Assembly (NCBI RefSeq): GCF_048771995.1
Contig: NC_133063.1
Coordinates: 9,774,001 to 9,838,000, forward strand
From: Taeniopygia guttata
Taxonomy: Eukaryota; Chordata; Aves; Passeriformes; Estrildidae
Direction: 5' to 3'
DNA: 64,000 nucleotides
Position numbers and translations under genes: made by a program. Within the stretch, counting starts at the first letter, position 1. The number at the start of each line of letters is the position of its first letter. Positions 1 to 12,738 of the stretch are shown in pieces. The notes beneath the pieces are model-generated. The model was not told the DNA's origin. It ran no database searches and saw only the letters and a program-made list of their open reading frames with translations.

Positions 1-486
1 CATTTCTGGAAGACCCTGTTTTCTTTAGTGCCCAATAATCTGCCTGCTAACTGCTTTCCTGTACTCTAGTGCTCCAGTGTAGAAAAGTAAGCTATTTCCC
101 TCTTAAAGTTTTGCTGGTGCCCTCTCATGTGTTTCACCACCACTATCAGAAGCAGGCGAGGTGGAACATTATAGATCGTGTCTTCGGAAACTGCTGTTCT
201 ATCTGAGTATCCTTATTTATGATAAATATTTTCAGACATCCTTGCCACACTTCCTTACCCATTTTCAATTTTTATTAAGTGGATGCATGTTAGTGGCCAT
301 TGTTGCTTTGTTGTAGTCTTGCTGAAGTTAAAATATGAAAATTTCTATATGTAAATTGTTTCTTATGTCACCCCCTCTATTCACTTATCTCTCTGTTAGT
401 GTAATGGAAGGCATCACTTTTGATTTGTTTCAGAAAGTGCTTTTGTTTTGTAGTCCATTTTAATGTTTGTATTCATTGATCCATAG

Positions 487-3400
487 TTTAGGAAGAGAGT
501 CTCTGGAAAAGGCCTTTGAGTTGATTGATTACCTCAACAAAGAGAACAGCACTGCACCACTTACTCAAGCTTTGTTTCAGCTGAGTCTTATATACAGCCT
601 TTTAGACAAAAAGGGTGAACAGCAACTGGCAGCACGAATCATGGTATGTCTCAGTTTTCATAAATGATAATTTTAAATAATTAGCTATAATGTTCTTTAT
701 AGTTACATTCTCTTTTTACATGACTGTTGAACATACTCATTAATTTCACTAAGTTTGATGGGGACTCTAGAGAGTTGCCAGTCTTGTCAGCTTTTTCTAA
801 TGGTCTCTTACCAAAATGCTACATTTTTTGGACCAGCTTTTTCTAACGGTCTCTTACCAAAACACTACACTTTCTGGACCAGCTTCTTCCCCTCTCCTTC
901 CCCTGTTTCTATACCATACCCATATGCCCCAAAATGTTTTGTTGGGAGTGTGCTGCAGTGGTGTCTGGGGCTATCTTAAAGTGCCCATACAAGTCAATAG
1001 AAATATGTAATTAAACAGATTCCATGTACTTTTCTTGTACAGGAAAGTAATTTTCAAAAGTTAGAGTGGCTAGAGATTGTAGATCTAATTGCTTTATAGA
1101 GAAACAAGAGGAAAAAACAGAACTATTTTCTGTAGAAATAGAAATGCAAGGATAGTTGTCATTTCCCTGTGCCAGTTGTGTAATAGAGTAATACTAGTAA
1201 TACAAAGACGTGACAGTGAAATCAATATTGTAGGTTCAGGTCTTGATGAGCATATGTCTTTCATTTCTGTGTTTACCTTCTTATTATGGAGTTTCTTCTC
1301 CATAATCATCTGCTGGTTTAAAATGACCTTTGGTGCTTCACAGTGTAAAACATCAGTAAAGGGATTTAGTCTATAAGAAAATTATTAAATTATTAGATAA
1401 AAAAGCAGACATTTCTTCTTTATGCTAGGAATGGATAATTAGTGAGTGCTTAAGGAAACGTAAGAAAAGAAAAAAAGCAGTATTTTAATTTACCCAAAGT
1501 TGTTATGTATCTGCTATAAACAGCCCAAGCTCTGGTTTGCAATGCAGTGTTTATGCAGTTTTATTTAAAATCAAAGTTTTCAGCTGAGATGTGATAGCTG
1601 ATCAGGCATCCTGCTGTGGTTTTGGCAAGCTACAAAAGTACAAAACTGAAGGGTGTTCAGCCTATAGACATACAAATGTGATATCTTTGTGCTAAATGAA
1701 GGTATATTTACTGTGACTTGGTGAAGTTAAAAGCAGTTAAACATACAGAAGTTGTAGTACTTTGTGATTGTAGGCTGATTACAAGCAGGTTTGAGGCATG
1801 GCTCAAAGAGGTGTCTTCAGTTTCCATGTGCAGTTTAAGATGTAACCTGGCCCATCTTTCAGATTTATGTGGTATCTGATACTTATTCCTACAGTTATGA
1901 AATAGGATGTGTAAGTTGGAATAAATAGATGAAAAACTACTATGCTTAGCTTCTGTGGTTTGAAAGTTCAACCTTTTAATTTTTTTTCCTTGCTTTAAAC
2001 TAATTTTATGTATAGAAAATCCTCTTGGAAGGATTACTAGCTATTGCTAGTAACTTTTTCCTCCTTTAGCTTAGGATAGAGCACTTGCTTGGAGATAAAA
2101 TAGATCAACAGCACTGGACAGATGATGGGACCCTGTCTGAACGAGAGCTCCGGTCAACACTGCTGACTTTTGCCTGCACCCATGATATAAGAAACTGTAG
2201 AAAAACTGCTGCTAAGATGTTTGAGACATGGATGAAGTCTAATGGAACAATAAGGTACCTCAAAAATGGAGCTTCCACTTCTTATACCCAGCTGCTTTCC
2301 TGTTACATTGCCACCATTGTACTTGGGAAAAACACCCCAACAGCAAACAGAACAATCAAAAAAAAAAACCCCACCACACCACCACCTTAGTATTGATAAA
2401 GAATGTGATTCTGTCTTTAACTGTTCCACGTGTAGAGGTAATTGCTGTTTCACAGAGAGAGGATGACTGTGCTAGGCTTTGTCTCCAGTCTCATTTAGTT
2501 TAACTGCAAAACCAGCCATAGGTTTCTTTTCATCTGCATTTCCTGAGGTGCATGCTGAAAGAAGATTACTTAGGGGCAAAGCCAAAGCACATGTTTTTAT
2601 CATGCAGAACTCATTCTGCTGTGAAGTCATGTACATTTTGAGCCATAGAAAATTCTCAATTCTGTGTACAATATACTTTGTTTTGATGTGGCTAAATGAT
2701 TTGCTTTTTCCTAGTGACTGAAAGTATTAGATTGGCATGAGTTCAGTAATGCCAAATCTTAACAACTGCTACAGAATCAAAGTGCTCCAAAGAGGGGCAT
2801 CTCCTTCAAGTTAATATTTTAATTTTTCTTTCTTATTTCCTGAGGTCAGTATTTTTGTACCCCCTATGTTTATTTGTTTTGTTGCTTTTCTTTTTCCCTG
2901 TAGTCTGTCTAGTGATGTTATGAAAGCCATATTTACAGTTGGAGCCAAGTCTGATGATGGCTGGGAATTCCTCCTGAATATGTACTTCTCTTCAGTTTCT
3001 GAAGCAGAGAAAAACAAAATGATTGAAGCCTTGGCCAGCACAGAAGATGCCAGAAAACTGATCTGGTATGAAGGAGCCAAAAAGTTGTATGCTGTGTAAA
3101 TTACAAGTGATAAAATCTTCTTGGAAGAGCACATTTCCTTTTTTCTGTTGCTGAAAAAAATTCTGATTGCTAAAGAAAATCCATCCAAATGTTTTGCACA
3201 GGCTTCCATACACACAAAGAACCTTATATTTTTCACTTAAAAATAGCTCATGTAACAAAGCAGCACAAAAAACCAACTTCTGAATATGCATAAAGAGAAA
3301 AGAATTGAACTTACAGGCTTTGCACTACTGGTAACACAAAAATTTCAGATTTTGCAGTGCACATAGCAAAATTGCAAGCTGTTCTATAGAACCTTGAAAG

Positions 3401-6214
3401 CTTGATACATGATTATAATCAAAATAATAACTAGTTGAGGTATAATTTTTGTTAGGGTTTTTTTCCTCTTCTTTTTTCCATTTTTTTCTTTGGATGAAAA
3501 TTTGACTTTACATTATGTTCCTCTCTGTAGACTAAATCTTAATGCTGCACGGAGAACACAAACTTGTCCTGCTAATTTTGTCTTCAGCTTCCGTCTCTTA
3601 TGTCTTCAATCTGTTGTTTTTCTTTTACAAGTTATTAGAATTTACTTCAGCTTTTCCAACACCAGTGAAAACTGAGGTATTTCGATTAGATCTAAGGTCA
3701 TTCTGACTTCTGGAAATTAAAGCTAAGTAAATAGTTATTGTAATAAAATGTAACATTGATTTCTTCCAGGTGCCAGAATTTGCTCACTTGATGTGTTATG
3801 TCATCTTTTCCATCTAATTGAGGACTGTCAGAAAACCCATGTGAACATATGAATAGTGTTTTTTTCTTGTTTCTTTGCATATGCTTTGTCTTCTAGGCTA
3901 ATGCAGAACAGTCTTGAAGGAGAAATCATCAGGTCACAGGAGCTTTCACATATCATAGCAACAGTTAGCCAGAGTTTGCCTGGATATTTGCTGGCCTGGG
4001 ACTTCGTCAAAGAGAACTGGGAAAAGCTTACACGAAAGTAAGGCTTCTGATGCAGCTGAAACTTTCAAACTCACAGTGGCAAAAGCACCTGTTTCTTTGT
4101 TTCAAACAAAGCAATAGGAGTGTTCATATAAGATTCATATTAAAATTCTAAATCATGTTTTAAAATCAGAGTTTACAAATATTACTTACTACATAAAATT
4201 TGAACTCTCAACAATCATCCTAGAGCCTCAGAGTAATTCTAAACAATCTCAGTTTTAATTTCTCTTTAGAGGTTACTGTCTCTAAGATGATTGGTTCAGT
4301 TGCAAGATATTTATGTGACTGAAATTGGATTCAAAAGGACCTCTAGGGAAATAATTCAGCATTTATATTTTCTGAATTGTCACAGCACTCCTAAAACCAA
4401 GTAACCAAAATATCCCACTTGTTTCAGAAATCTGTTGTCTTTCACTGCCCTTGAAGGGTACCCAGCAGGAAAGCTGCCCCCCCAAGTCTTCAGAAAGCCA
4501 ACAGTACTAGAAATTTCTGTTTTTAAATCCCAGTTTTGATTCTAAATAGTTTCATGCTGCTTAAAAGTTTCTCCTCTGCGAAAACATCTGCTCTAGCAAG
4601 TTCTTCATTACCAATATTACAGAGTTGCCTTACTTGAAAGAAAACCTGGTTGCAAATTCAGTTCTGGTAGAGCTTTAGAACACATATGTACCACAAATAC
4701 AGATCTTGATATTCACTGCGTGCTGTCCTCAGTTCTTTATTATTTGATCTGTGATAGAAGTTTGAAATTTTCCATGGCTTTTCGCTCTGATGTTACATTT
4801 TAGAGGGAATAGGGAGCTAGAGGCTTGGATTTCTAAGAATATATATTTCTTTTGAAAAATAAGGTATGTAATTTTAATGTAAGGTATTGCATTTAAGTGC
4901 TTTTAATCTTTTCGAACTACTAAACAAAAAAGTAGAAATAGTAGAAAAGAATACATACATAGACCAAAACTGCATCTCAAAGTGTCTCCTAGATGAAAAT
5001 ATTTGTTTGTCTTACAGGTTTCACCTAGGCTCATATACTATTCAGAATATCATTACCTGGTCAACTTCTCAGTTTGCAACGAAGGCACATCTGCTTGAGG
5101 TTGGTGGCACAGTTACCAGAAAGGGATATTTTCTAGTGCCAATATTGTTTTCATTTAGTTGAAGGGTGAGGGAAATACATGTTCACACCTTATTTATATC
5201 CTTGATACCCTGTTGAGACTACATGTATCAGTTGCTTTCCGTATTTCACACATGGCAAATATTTGCATAGACAGTGGGAGATTATATACCGAGTCTGTGA
5301 CAGAGTTGCATTGCAGAGATGAACCCAGTTACTGGTTTATACTGTTGTGTTTTCCTGTACACTGGAACACACTCAGTCTCACAAAATAATGACTTGATCT
5401 ATATGTAATTTTTGTCTAGATTTTGTAATCTGTATCTCTGAAATGTGATACCATGCCATAAAAATTGCTTTTTGCTGTTTTTTTTTTCTGTCATCAATCC
5501 CACAGAGTTATTGTGGAAGCTGAGTATCAGCCAAGAGTTGTTTGATAGCTTTTAGAAAGCTCTGTTGTCTTCCCTAAAAAGGCCTTGAAGTTAATGTATC
5601 AAGAATCGTTTACAGTTCAGTCTAATGCTTTCATTCAGATAATTTGTAGAGATAGGTGTTAATGGTTTAATTTATAAGATTTTAAGTGTTACCATTGACA
5701 TTTATAAAGATGATTGGTTGTGGGAGCTGTTCCAGTATGCTGAAGAGGATTGCTTGCAACAACCAATTATTTGTCACAGAATAGGAGTCCTTTTCCAGAG
5801 CTCTGCATCCTCTGTTGGCTTTGTGATATGGTAAATGAATGTCTGATTATTGGTGAAATGACATATTGAAACCAAATGAGTCATTGCTGCTGTATCTGTG
5901 AAAATGGATTCCTTGCATTTTGGGAACTCCTTTGAGAGGTTTGTTTACTGCATAGGTACAAACAATTCTCAAAAATGGATTTCCTGCAACATGTGTATAG
6001 CCTTTGCTGCTCAACTTATTTGTCTGGCTAATGTTGACTTTAATTAAGATTTTCTTTTTCTTTCTTTATTCTTGCTATGCAGGTCAAGTCATTTTTTGAG
6101 TCAAAATCAGAGGAGAGTTCTCAACTGCATTGTGTAAAAGAGGCAATTGACACAATTCAGCTCAATATCCAGTGGATGGAGAGAAACTTGGCAAAGCTAC
6201 ACGAACTGCTTTAG
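487..6214 (+). CDS. ERAP1: ERAP1-like M1 aminopeptidase, 3' exons (partial)
   Basis: The C-terminal part of an M1-family zinc aminopeptidase. In mammals ERAP1 trims peptides in the endoplasmic reticulum for MHC class I loading. Six coding exons can be joined: 487-643, 2070-2254, 2904-3065, 3897-4037, 5018-5099 and 6083-6214. Each has AG before and GT after it and the phases fit throughout. The joined frame gives motifs of the helical domain IV of this family: RESLEKAFELIDYL, TLLTFACTH, SEAEKNK, LLAWDFVKENW, LGSYTIQNI and IQLNIQWMERNL, ending in a TAG at 6212. The catalytic HExxH exon lies upstream of the window. The C-terminal wording fits ERAP1 better than LNPEP, as far as I remember those families. 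Most birds are thought to lack ERAP2, which supports the ERAP1 choice by inference. The donor after exon 5 (GTTGGT) is weaker than the others. The introns hold no gene that I can recognise. Confidence 0.85.
788..890. repeat. 46-bp tandem duplication in an ERAP1 intron
   Basis: A unit containing CAGCTTTTTCTAA and ending GGACCAGCTT repeats with a 46-bp period. The CAGCTT marks fall at about 788, 834 and 880. The copies differ by a few substitutions. It lies in the intron after the first visible exon and has no evident function. Confidence 0.7.
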
Positions 6215-6717
6215 TGCATATAATACTGTGCTGTGTCAGCCATTTAGGAGCTCTGTGAGCAGTTATTGTGTTTCATTTGCAAAAGCCAGGGTGAAACCAG
6301 GCATCACTGCAACATTGCACTATTAAGGAATATAGATAGCTCAGGGCATGTCTCAGATAAATTTTTATTTTCCTTAAAGCATTTTGAGCAATATGTAAGT
6401 ATTTACCCTGAAACTGTTTTCATCTATAGACCAAACATCTGCACAAATGATTAAATATAATTTTATATTTGAAAGTTACACCCTTTCCTTTGGAGTTGTG
6501 TTATAGTTTCTTGGCAGTGGGTTAATACTGACAGGTAAGAAAGAAAGAGTTACCATGAACTGTTACGTCTTTGCAGACTGCTCACTGAGCAGTAGATTTT
6601 TTTCTTAATGCAAAACTGTATGTGGTTTCCACATTTATAGATATAGAAGCTGTTGTGAAACAGAATTATATTTGAGATATGTAAGTGGTAGTGAATGTTT
6701 TAAAGTTCAAGAGGCAA

Positions 6718-6723
6718 AATAAA
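6718..6723 (+). terminator. AATAAA poly(A) signal of the ERAP1-like gene
   Basis: A canonical AATAAA about 500 bp after the stop codon, followed by a T-rich tract. An ATTAAA near 6452 could serve a shorter 3' UTR. Confidence 0.55.
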
Positions 6724-6739
6724 TACAATTCCAAATTGA

Positions 6740-7653
6740 TTTAAGTTTGGATTTTTTTTATTTTCGTGGTGTTCTTTATAAATTACACATTAAAAAAAAT
6801 CTTATGCTAATAGTATACAATTTGATATATAAAAGTGGCTGGATGGTAATACAGAAAAGAAGAAACAGATAGCAAAACCAAGTGTTTTAAAGATGGGATT
6901 TCCAGAAACAGTGGTGTGACTTTGGAACTTGTACTCTGAATTTATCACATAGTTTTGAGAATCTCATTATTAATTGTCAAACTTTAACTGATTTTGTGGT
7001 ATTGGTCTCTGACCAGCTACACAAAACTGCTTTTTTTTCTGGTTAGTTCATCTGTTAGACTGATACTGATTTGTGCCCTTTTGACTAATGACTTTCAATT
7101 TCACCACTTGTTGCAGAGAATTTGCAGTTGATAGATTAATCAGTCACTTCATTTTTTGTAAGCTTCTGGTCTTTCATTGCCTGATAACTTGCAAATCACA
7201 GTGTAATCTGTCATCATTGCTCACTTTCTATGGCAATCGTTTTAGGAAAGCTTCTAATTTACATTTTAATTATTTGTTTTACTACTATTGTAAAAAATCT
7301 TGTGAGACAGATCCTCAAAATCTGTTGAAGAATAGAAACTCAAACACTAATGTGCAACACTATAAAGATGCGATACCTGCAGTGCAGTCTGTGTCTTTCA
7401 GAAGTGGTGAAAAAAGCCATTTTGGAGTTCTAGTATATATATATACAAGACATGCAAGAGTAAACATACTTTTTTATCTTTTCGTTTTGCTACCAATGTA
7501 TCTTCTGTGGATTCATGCAAGCAGATTTAGAAAATTATGGAATAAGAATTAAGTATATTCTTGGAGTTTTTATACTGTCATGTGTTATTACTTTGATTCC
7601 TCCTTTATTTTAAATCTTTCAAATTTTACAGAAATAGTATTTCCATCTTTGAA

Positions 7654-7695
<42 letters not shown>

Positions 7696-8730
7696 GTGTG
7701 TGTGCGTGTGAATGTGTGTATATATGTATCTGCCATCTTTTTCTTCCTAGTCACTTCTTAAATTAAATTAGAAGTCAATATAGTAAACTTCCACTTTTCT
7801 ATCTCTGTTGTCCCCTCACATATGTTTTATTTTATTCCTGATCACAGTATTAAGTCTTTAAAATCAAAACTGCAGAAGAGGATCCCATCTGCATTTTCAT
7901 TTCTGCTCTGTAATTTAAAAAAAAATCACTATTCTATTAAAATGTTTTAATGACAACTATGAAGCAATAACATGGAGCTGAGTTTTAGACAGGAAAGTGT
8001 ACCAAGAAAATCTGGAAAGTTGGGGAGGTTTTTTTCATTTTACCATTTGTTGCATATGCATACTTTTGTTATGTCAGTTTTAGAGGTTTTAAAACCCTAT
8101 TAATACGTTGTACTAGAGTCAATTCCTCCTCCCATGAGAAATGCTTAAATATAATTCTCTTTTTTTTGAGTGTATTGGGAATAGATGAAGACTGAAATGT
8201 CTAAGAGGTGGTGCAAGGCAGACTGCCTTTGCTGGCAAAGTTCATGTTGGACATGGGCTTAGGACAGGGTGGACATGGGCTTAGGGTGAGGGTCAGGAAA
8301 AGGGTGAGGTATCAGTGCAAAACAAAAAGCAGGAACCCAGTGTTAGGGCTGTGAAAAAGCCTCCAAGGGAAGGTGAGGACTGCAACTCTGGTGAGAGCCA
8401 GAGAGGGTTGGATGTCCCATTAGCTGGGTTCTGGTTAGACTAGTGTGAGTATGGCTAGTTAAGCTTAGCCATATGTGCAGGACAAAAACTTGAACTGTTC
8501 AAGCTCAGCCACGTAATGCAGGATTATGGAATTCTTAGTATAACTAGGTAGTACTTAGTAAGTGAGACTACCACGTGTAGGACACCAAGTATTAGGAGCT
8601 GTACAAAAGCAGGCTGAAGGGTAGCAAACAGATGTTTCCTTACACGTCTTAGGAATTCACTTAATGAGCCAGCCTTAGCAATGGTAGAGGGATGACTACA
8701 GAATTTAAAGATACAGCAGGACTTCTGAAA
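6740..8730. other. Intergenic, no gene seen
   Basis: AT-rich sequence downstream of the aminopeptidase gene. It contains a TA/GT microsatellite near 7.66 kb and a short duplicated GGACATGGGCTTAGG phrase near 8252-8290. I found no reading frame with recognisable homology. Confidence 0.6.
7657..7728. repeat. (TA)n followed by (GT)n microsatellite
   Basis: A run of alternating TA of about 28 bases changes into a GT/GTGTGC-rich run, with a return to TATATG at the end. Confidence 0.9.
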
Positions 8731-11700
8731 AAGGATGCATCATAGGGGCAGGGCAAACCAAGCTTGGCCACTCCGAGAGGGATATGACTCCCACATTACC
8801 TTCAGTTCTTTGATGCTGCTGGCACAATTGTCCAGCAGCATCCTTTCATTGGTGGTGCAGCTCCTCATCTCAGAGGCTGTGCAAGGACAGAGTGGCCACA
8901 CAGGGCGTGATCCTGCACTTGATACTGTCTTCTACCTCTTCAGCTCCTGATCTCCAACTCCATTGATAAATTTCTGTGGTGGCAAGAGGAGAAGGCTGCT
9001 CACATCAGCACCTGCAGCTGCAGAAAGTGTTCCAGAGAGCAGTAGAAGGCAGAGCCTGAGGGTACTGCCAGTGTGGGCACTTCTCTCCCATCACAGCTGG
9101 CAGCAGGGATTTACCTTGCCATTTCTTCCCACTCAGCATCTTCAGCCTCTCTCATACAGCTCTCATCCAGCTCAGAGAACAAGTCATGAGGGATGTGCTG
9201 CTCATCCTACTTGGTCCTGAGGATGAACTGTACCCACTGGAAAGGAGTGTCTGGGGATAGAAGAAAAAAGCTCCGTCCTTTTACTGTGGCTATGATGCTC
9301 ACATTCAAAGTGGGCGTCAGATGTGCACCAGTTCAGCCATAATTATTGGGCTAGGCCCTTACCCCAAGGTCTGTGCAGGCTTGCCCAGAGCCATGGAGGA
9401 GAAACATCTGTTTCACCTCTGCATAAGGATAGAATGCTTTCTTCCCCCACACTTCCATTTTTAAAGGCAGGAAGATGTGTTTACTAAATTACACACTTAA
9501 ACTGCCCTAAATTTAAAACAGAATGTATGGAATAAGGTCATCTTCCTAAACAATAGCACTTTCCCTCAGAAGAACAACTAGCCATATGAACCTGCCTGCA
9601 GAAGACCTCACATAGTGCCCACATAGGCCCAAGGAGGTTGGTGAGTGATGTGGATTGTTGCAGTAGTAGTCCTGCTCTGTCAGGGCAAAGGTCTCCTTTT
9701 TCTGATGCTTCCAGACATGCAGTGGGTGTGCCTGACCAGTGGTATCTGGATTGCACAGGATTCAGAGGTCTGCAAAAAAGTGGCATCTGCTCTTGATACT
9801 GGGGAGCCAGCTGATGCAGAAACCACAATTAAATCAGTGGATCCATCCAAGGAGGAAATACCACCTTCTCTCAATTTCATTTCCACTGTATCCCTTAATG
9901 GTGCACTCCTGTCCTTTGTTCAAAGTTAATTTTGCTCCAGCTTTCCAACTACTGCTGGCAACAAGTGTTCCTGAAATTATGAAACCTCTTCTCAAATTTC
10001 AGCTTGTCTGAACAACTCAGATTTGTTCATGGCTCAGCAGGGTTTTTTTAAAATATTTTGATGGCACAAGGTGACAAGATCAAATCAGCCCCATGATAAT
10101 GAACTGAAGAACAAAAAAAAAATCACAGACCAATGTCTGCAGCCATCACATCATTCTTCTGACCTCTCCAAGTTAGGAGAGCCTCTGTGAGAAATCAAAG
10201 TATCCAGCCCTGTGGTGAAGGCTCACACCAGAGCTGGGGAGGCTTTCCCCTTGGTTTAAAAGCTGTAATATTTTTAAAAGCCTGTGGAAATAACTGTGTT
10301 CATGTAGTGTCACGGCACATTTTGCTGCACATGCTGTAACACTGTGCAGCAGACGTAGGGACTGTGTGCAATGGACAAACCCACACTGTGGTGGCCTTTC
10401 TACCAGGATCTCAGGAGACACCCCCCTTCCAGCATCTCATACTGAATATTGACAGCATTGCTCATCATTCCCCACTTAGTTGCTGCCTCTTCATCCGTAC
10501 AGCAGGGGGAAGGTACAAGCTGGGGCTGGGTGTGTACAGCTCTCTTATGTCCTCCCAGGCATCACCCACCTCTGTGTCTGTGCAAGTCCATAATCTTCAG
10601 ACCCCAGCATGGCTTCTCCTCCAAAAACACAGACTTGTAGTTTTTCCCATACCCATATAAAACAGCCTAGAGTATCACCTATATTGTGTGCAGTAGGGAT
10701 CTGAAAGTATTTATTACAGGAGAGCCTGAGAGTGTCAGACCAAATAGAAATTTCCTGCCCTGTTCCTAAGGGGAAAAAAAAAAGGAGGAGCAGGGGGGAG
10801 AGGGAATTTCCAAACTGGGGGAAATATAAAAACAAAGCAAAACCAAAAACCAGTCGTTTTGACCACAGCAACTTTCAATGTTCAAAGGGCACACACCTGC
10901 AGGCTTTAGATAACACTTGGCCATGGGATGTGGCCATCAACAACAAAGGCCCTCAAGGACCTGGGAGGGTGAAACTTTTAAAATTCTGCTACATGAGATT
11001 CAGGCTTCCCTTGGTGCAAACACACTTTCCAGGGAAAACCTTTATCCTATTTTTATTTTTATTTTTGTATTTTGTATTTTTTTCTCCTTTTAAATTTTTT
11101 TTTCTCTTTTTCTCTATTTTTTTTCCTATTTTTCTCCTTTTCCTTTTGCAAAAGCCAAAGACCACGAGTTCATGCCCACTTCACCTGAAATACCACTGCT
11201 GGCATGGCATGAAAAGCATTTCTGCCTTAAAAGCCAAAGAACCACAGCAACAAACTGAAATAAATTTTTTTTGTTTCTCTTTTCCCCTGTAACCAAGGCA
11301 GGGGAGGGGGATTACCAGATTTACTGAGTCCAAAGAAACAAAAACCCAGCTTCATCTCATGCTCAAGTCAAACTGCAGCTTGAAGACGGGCAGCCTGGAC
11401 CCTAAGGCATTCTAGGGAGGGATTGACTGGATGCAGTTCAGGCTGCAGTGGAGCACAGCCCTCTCCTCCCGGGGCAGTGCCTGCTGATCCAAAGGTAGCC
11501 TCAGTGCCAAAGGTCCACTCTGTCCTGCCCACACTCCTCCTCCACATGTGCACAATGGCTGATGGTGACTTAGCTGCTATAGAAATAAAGTGGCCTAGTT
11601 TCAAAGATTGTAATGTGTGCATTCTGCTATGTGAGCCAAGGCCTCCCTGAGCTGGCATTTGCAAAATGCAGCTGTGGGTAGACAAGTCAAGCCCAAAGGG

Positions 11701-12610
11701 AAAGGGTCCCTCCAAAGGGCTGGAACTGCCCACTCAGAGAGGAGAGCAAGGATGTAGTGGAATAAGGGAACGCGGGTCCTAGGGGCTTCCAGCTCTTGGG
11801 GACAGCAGCTGGAAATGCAGTGTCTTAGACTTTTGACGTGATCCTTCTGTGTATGTGCTGTACAGCACACTAGGGAACTTGAAACTGGACTCTGGGTATC
11901 TGGGCAGGAACCTTCCATCTCACTGGTCCTCCCTGAACTTCATCAAAGCAAAGCTAAGAAAATGGAATTTGGTAATCAAAGAGAGGAACTTATTGGCAGT
12001 AACTGAAATGGCAGTCCAGTGCACAGCCTCTGCTGTACCTCTCAAAATAGGGGTAAGCTGTTTAGCAGTCCAATGGAAACAACTAAATAAACATGTTCAA
12101 CTGGAAAGTGGCTCTGGCTTCTTGAAGGAAATTGACTTTTAATTAGAATTCTTTTTAGTTTCTAAACAATACCAAATGCTTAGGCATTGAGACTTTTTTT
12201 TTTTCCTTAAGGCCTTGAGTTCCATTTGTTCAGTTGATTTTTCTGTCTCAAGCAAAGGAAGTGAAAATTCCACAAATTATTTTTAAAAATCAGAATGTGT
12301 GTTGCTTTTAATGTTGCTGCAAATTCTGTAGGATTTTTGGATGCCAAGTAAAATCTTGTATCATTGTCAAAGTACTGGCACAGGTTGCCTGCGCAGAGAA
12401 GCTGCCCCATCCTGTTAAACATTTGAGGCCAGCTTGGATGGCACTCTGAGCAACTTTGTAGTGGAAGGCATCCATGTGCATGGCTGGGGTTTGAAACTAG
12501 TCAATCCTTGAGGTAGTTTCCAATCCAGACCTTTCTGTGGTTCTGTGGCTCTACGTTGCCCTTCTCCCCAGCCTCCAGTGGTCAGCACCGTGCCCAGAAC
12601 ATGGAACCAG
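8731..12610. other. Intergenic, no gene seen
   Basis: Several short open stretches occur (for example around 8.73-9.22, 9.65-9.93 and 11.37-11.73 kb), but none shows a known motif or consistent splice sites. A T-rich low-complexity tract lies at about 11040-11145. The base composition is less AT-rich than before 8 kb, so old repeats are possible, but I could not assign a family. Confidence 0.5.
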
Positions 12611-12618
12611 TCCCTCTG

Positions 12619-12626
12619 TGACATCA
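12619..12626 (+). promoter_or_regulatory. CRE-like TGACATCA upstream of acrosin-like gene
   Basis: A one-mismatch CRE (TGACATCA against TGACGTCA) about 113 bp before the ATG. CREM-type sites are common before spermatid genes. Such an 8-mer is also expected by chance, so this is only a pointer. Confidence 0.2.
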
Positions 12627-12738
12627 GCTCCAGGGCCAAGGGCACTGTGGCAGTGCAGATTCTGTGGGCACTGCGTTGGCAGCTGCACTGGAGTGACAAG
12701 CTCTCTCTCCTTGCAGCTGACTCGTGTCTTCGACCACA

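Noticed and set aside
7088..7552. 154-aa + strand ORF after the aminopeptidase gene
   Set aside because: Low-complexity Phe/Tyr/Cys-rich translation of AT-rich DNA with no family match or splice context.
10732..11292. 186-aa + strand ORF
   Set aside because: Much of it is poly-Phe/Leu from a T-rich tract, so it is a chance frame.
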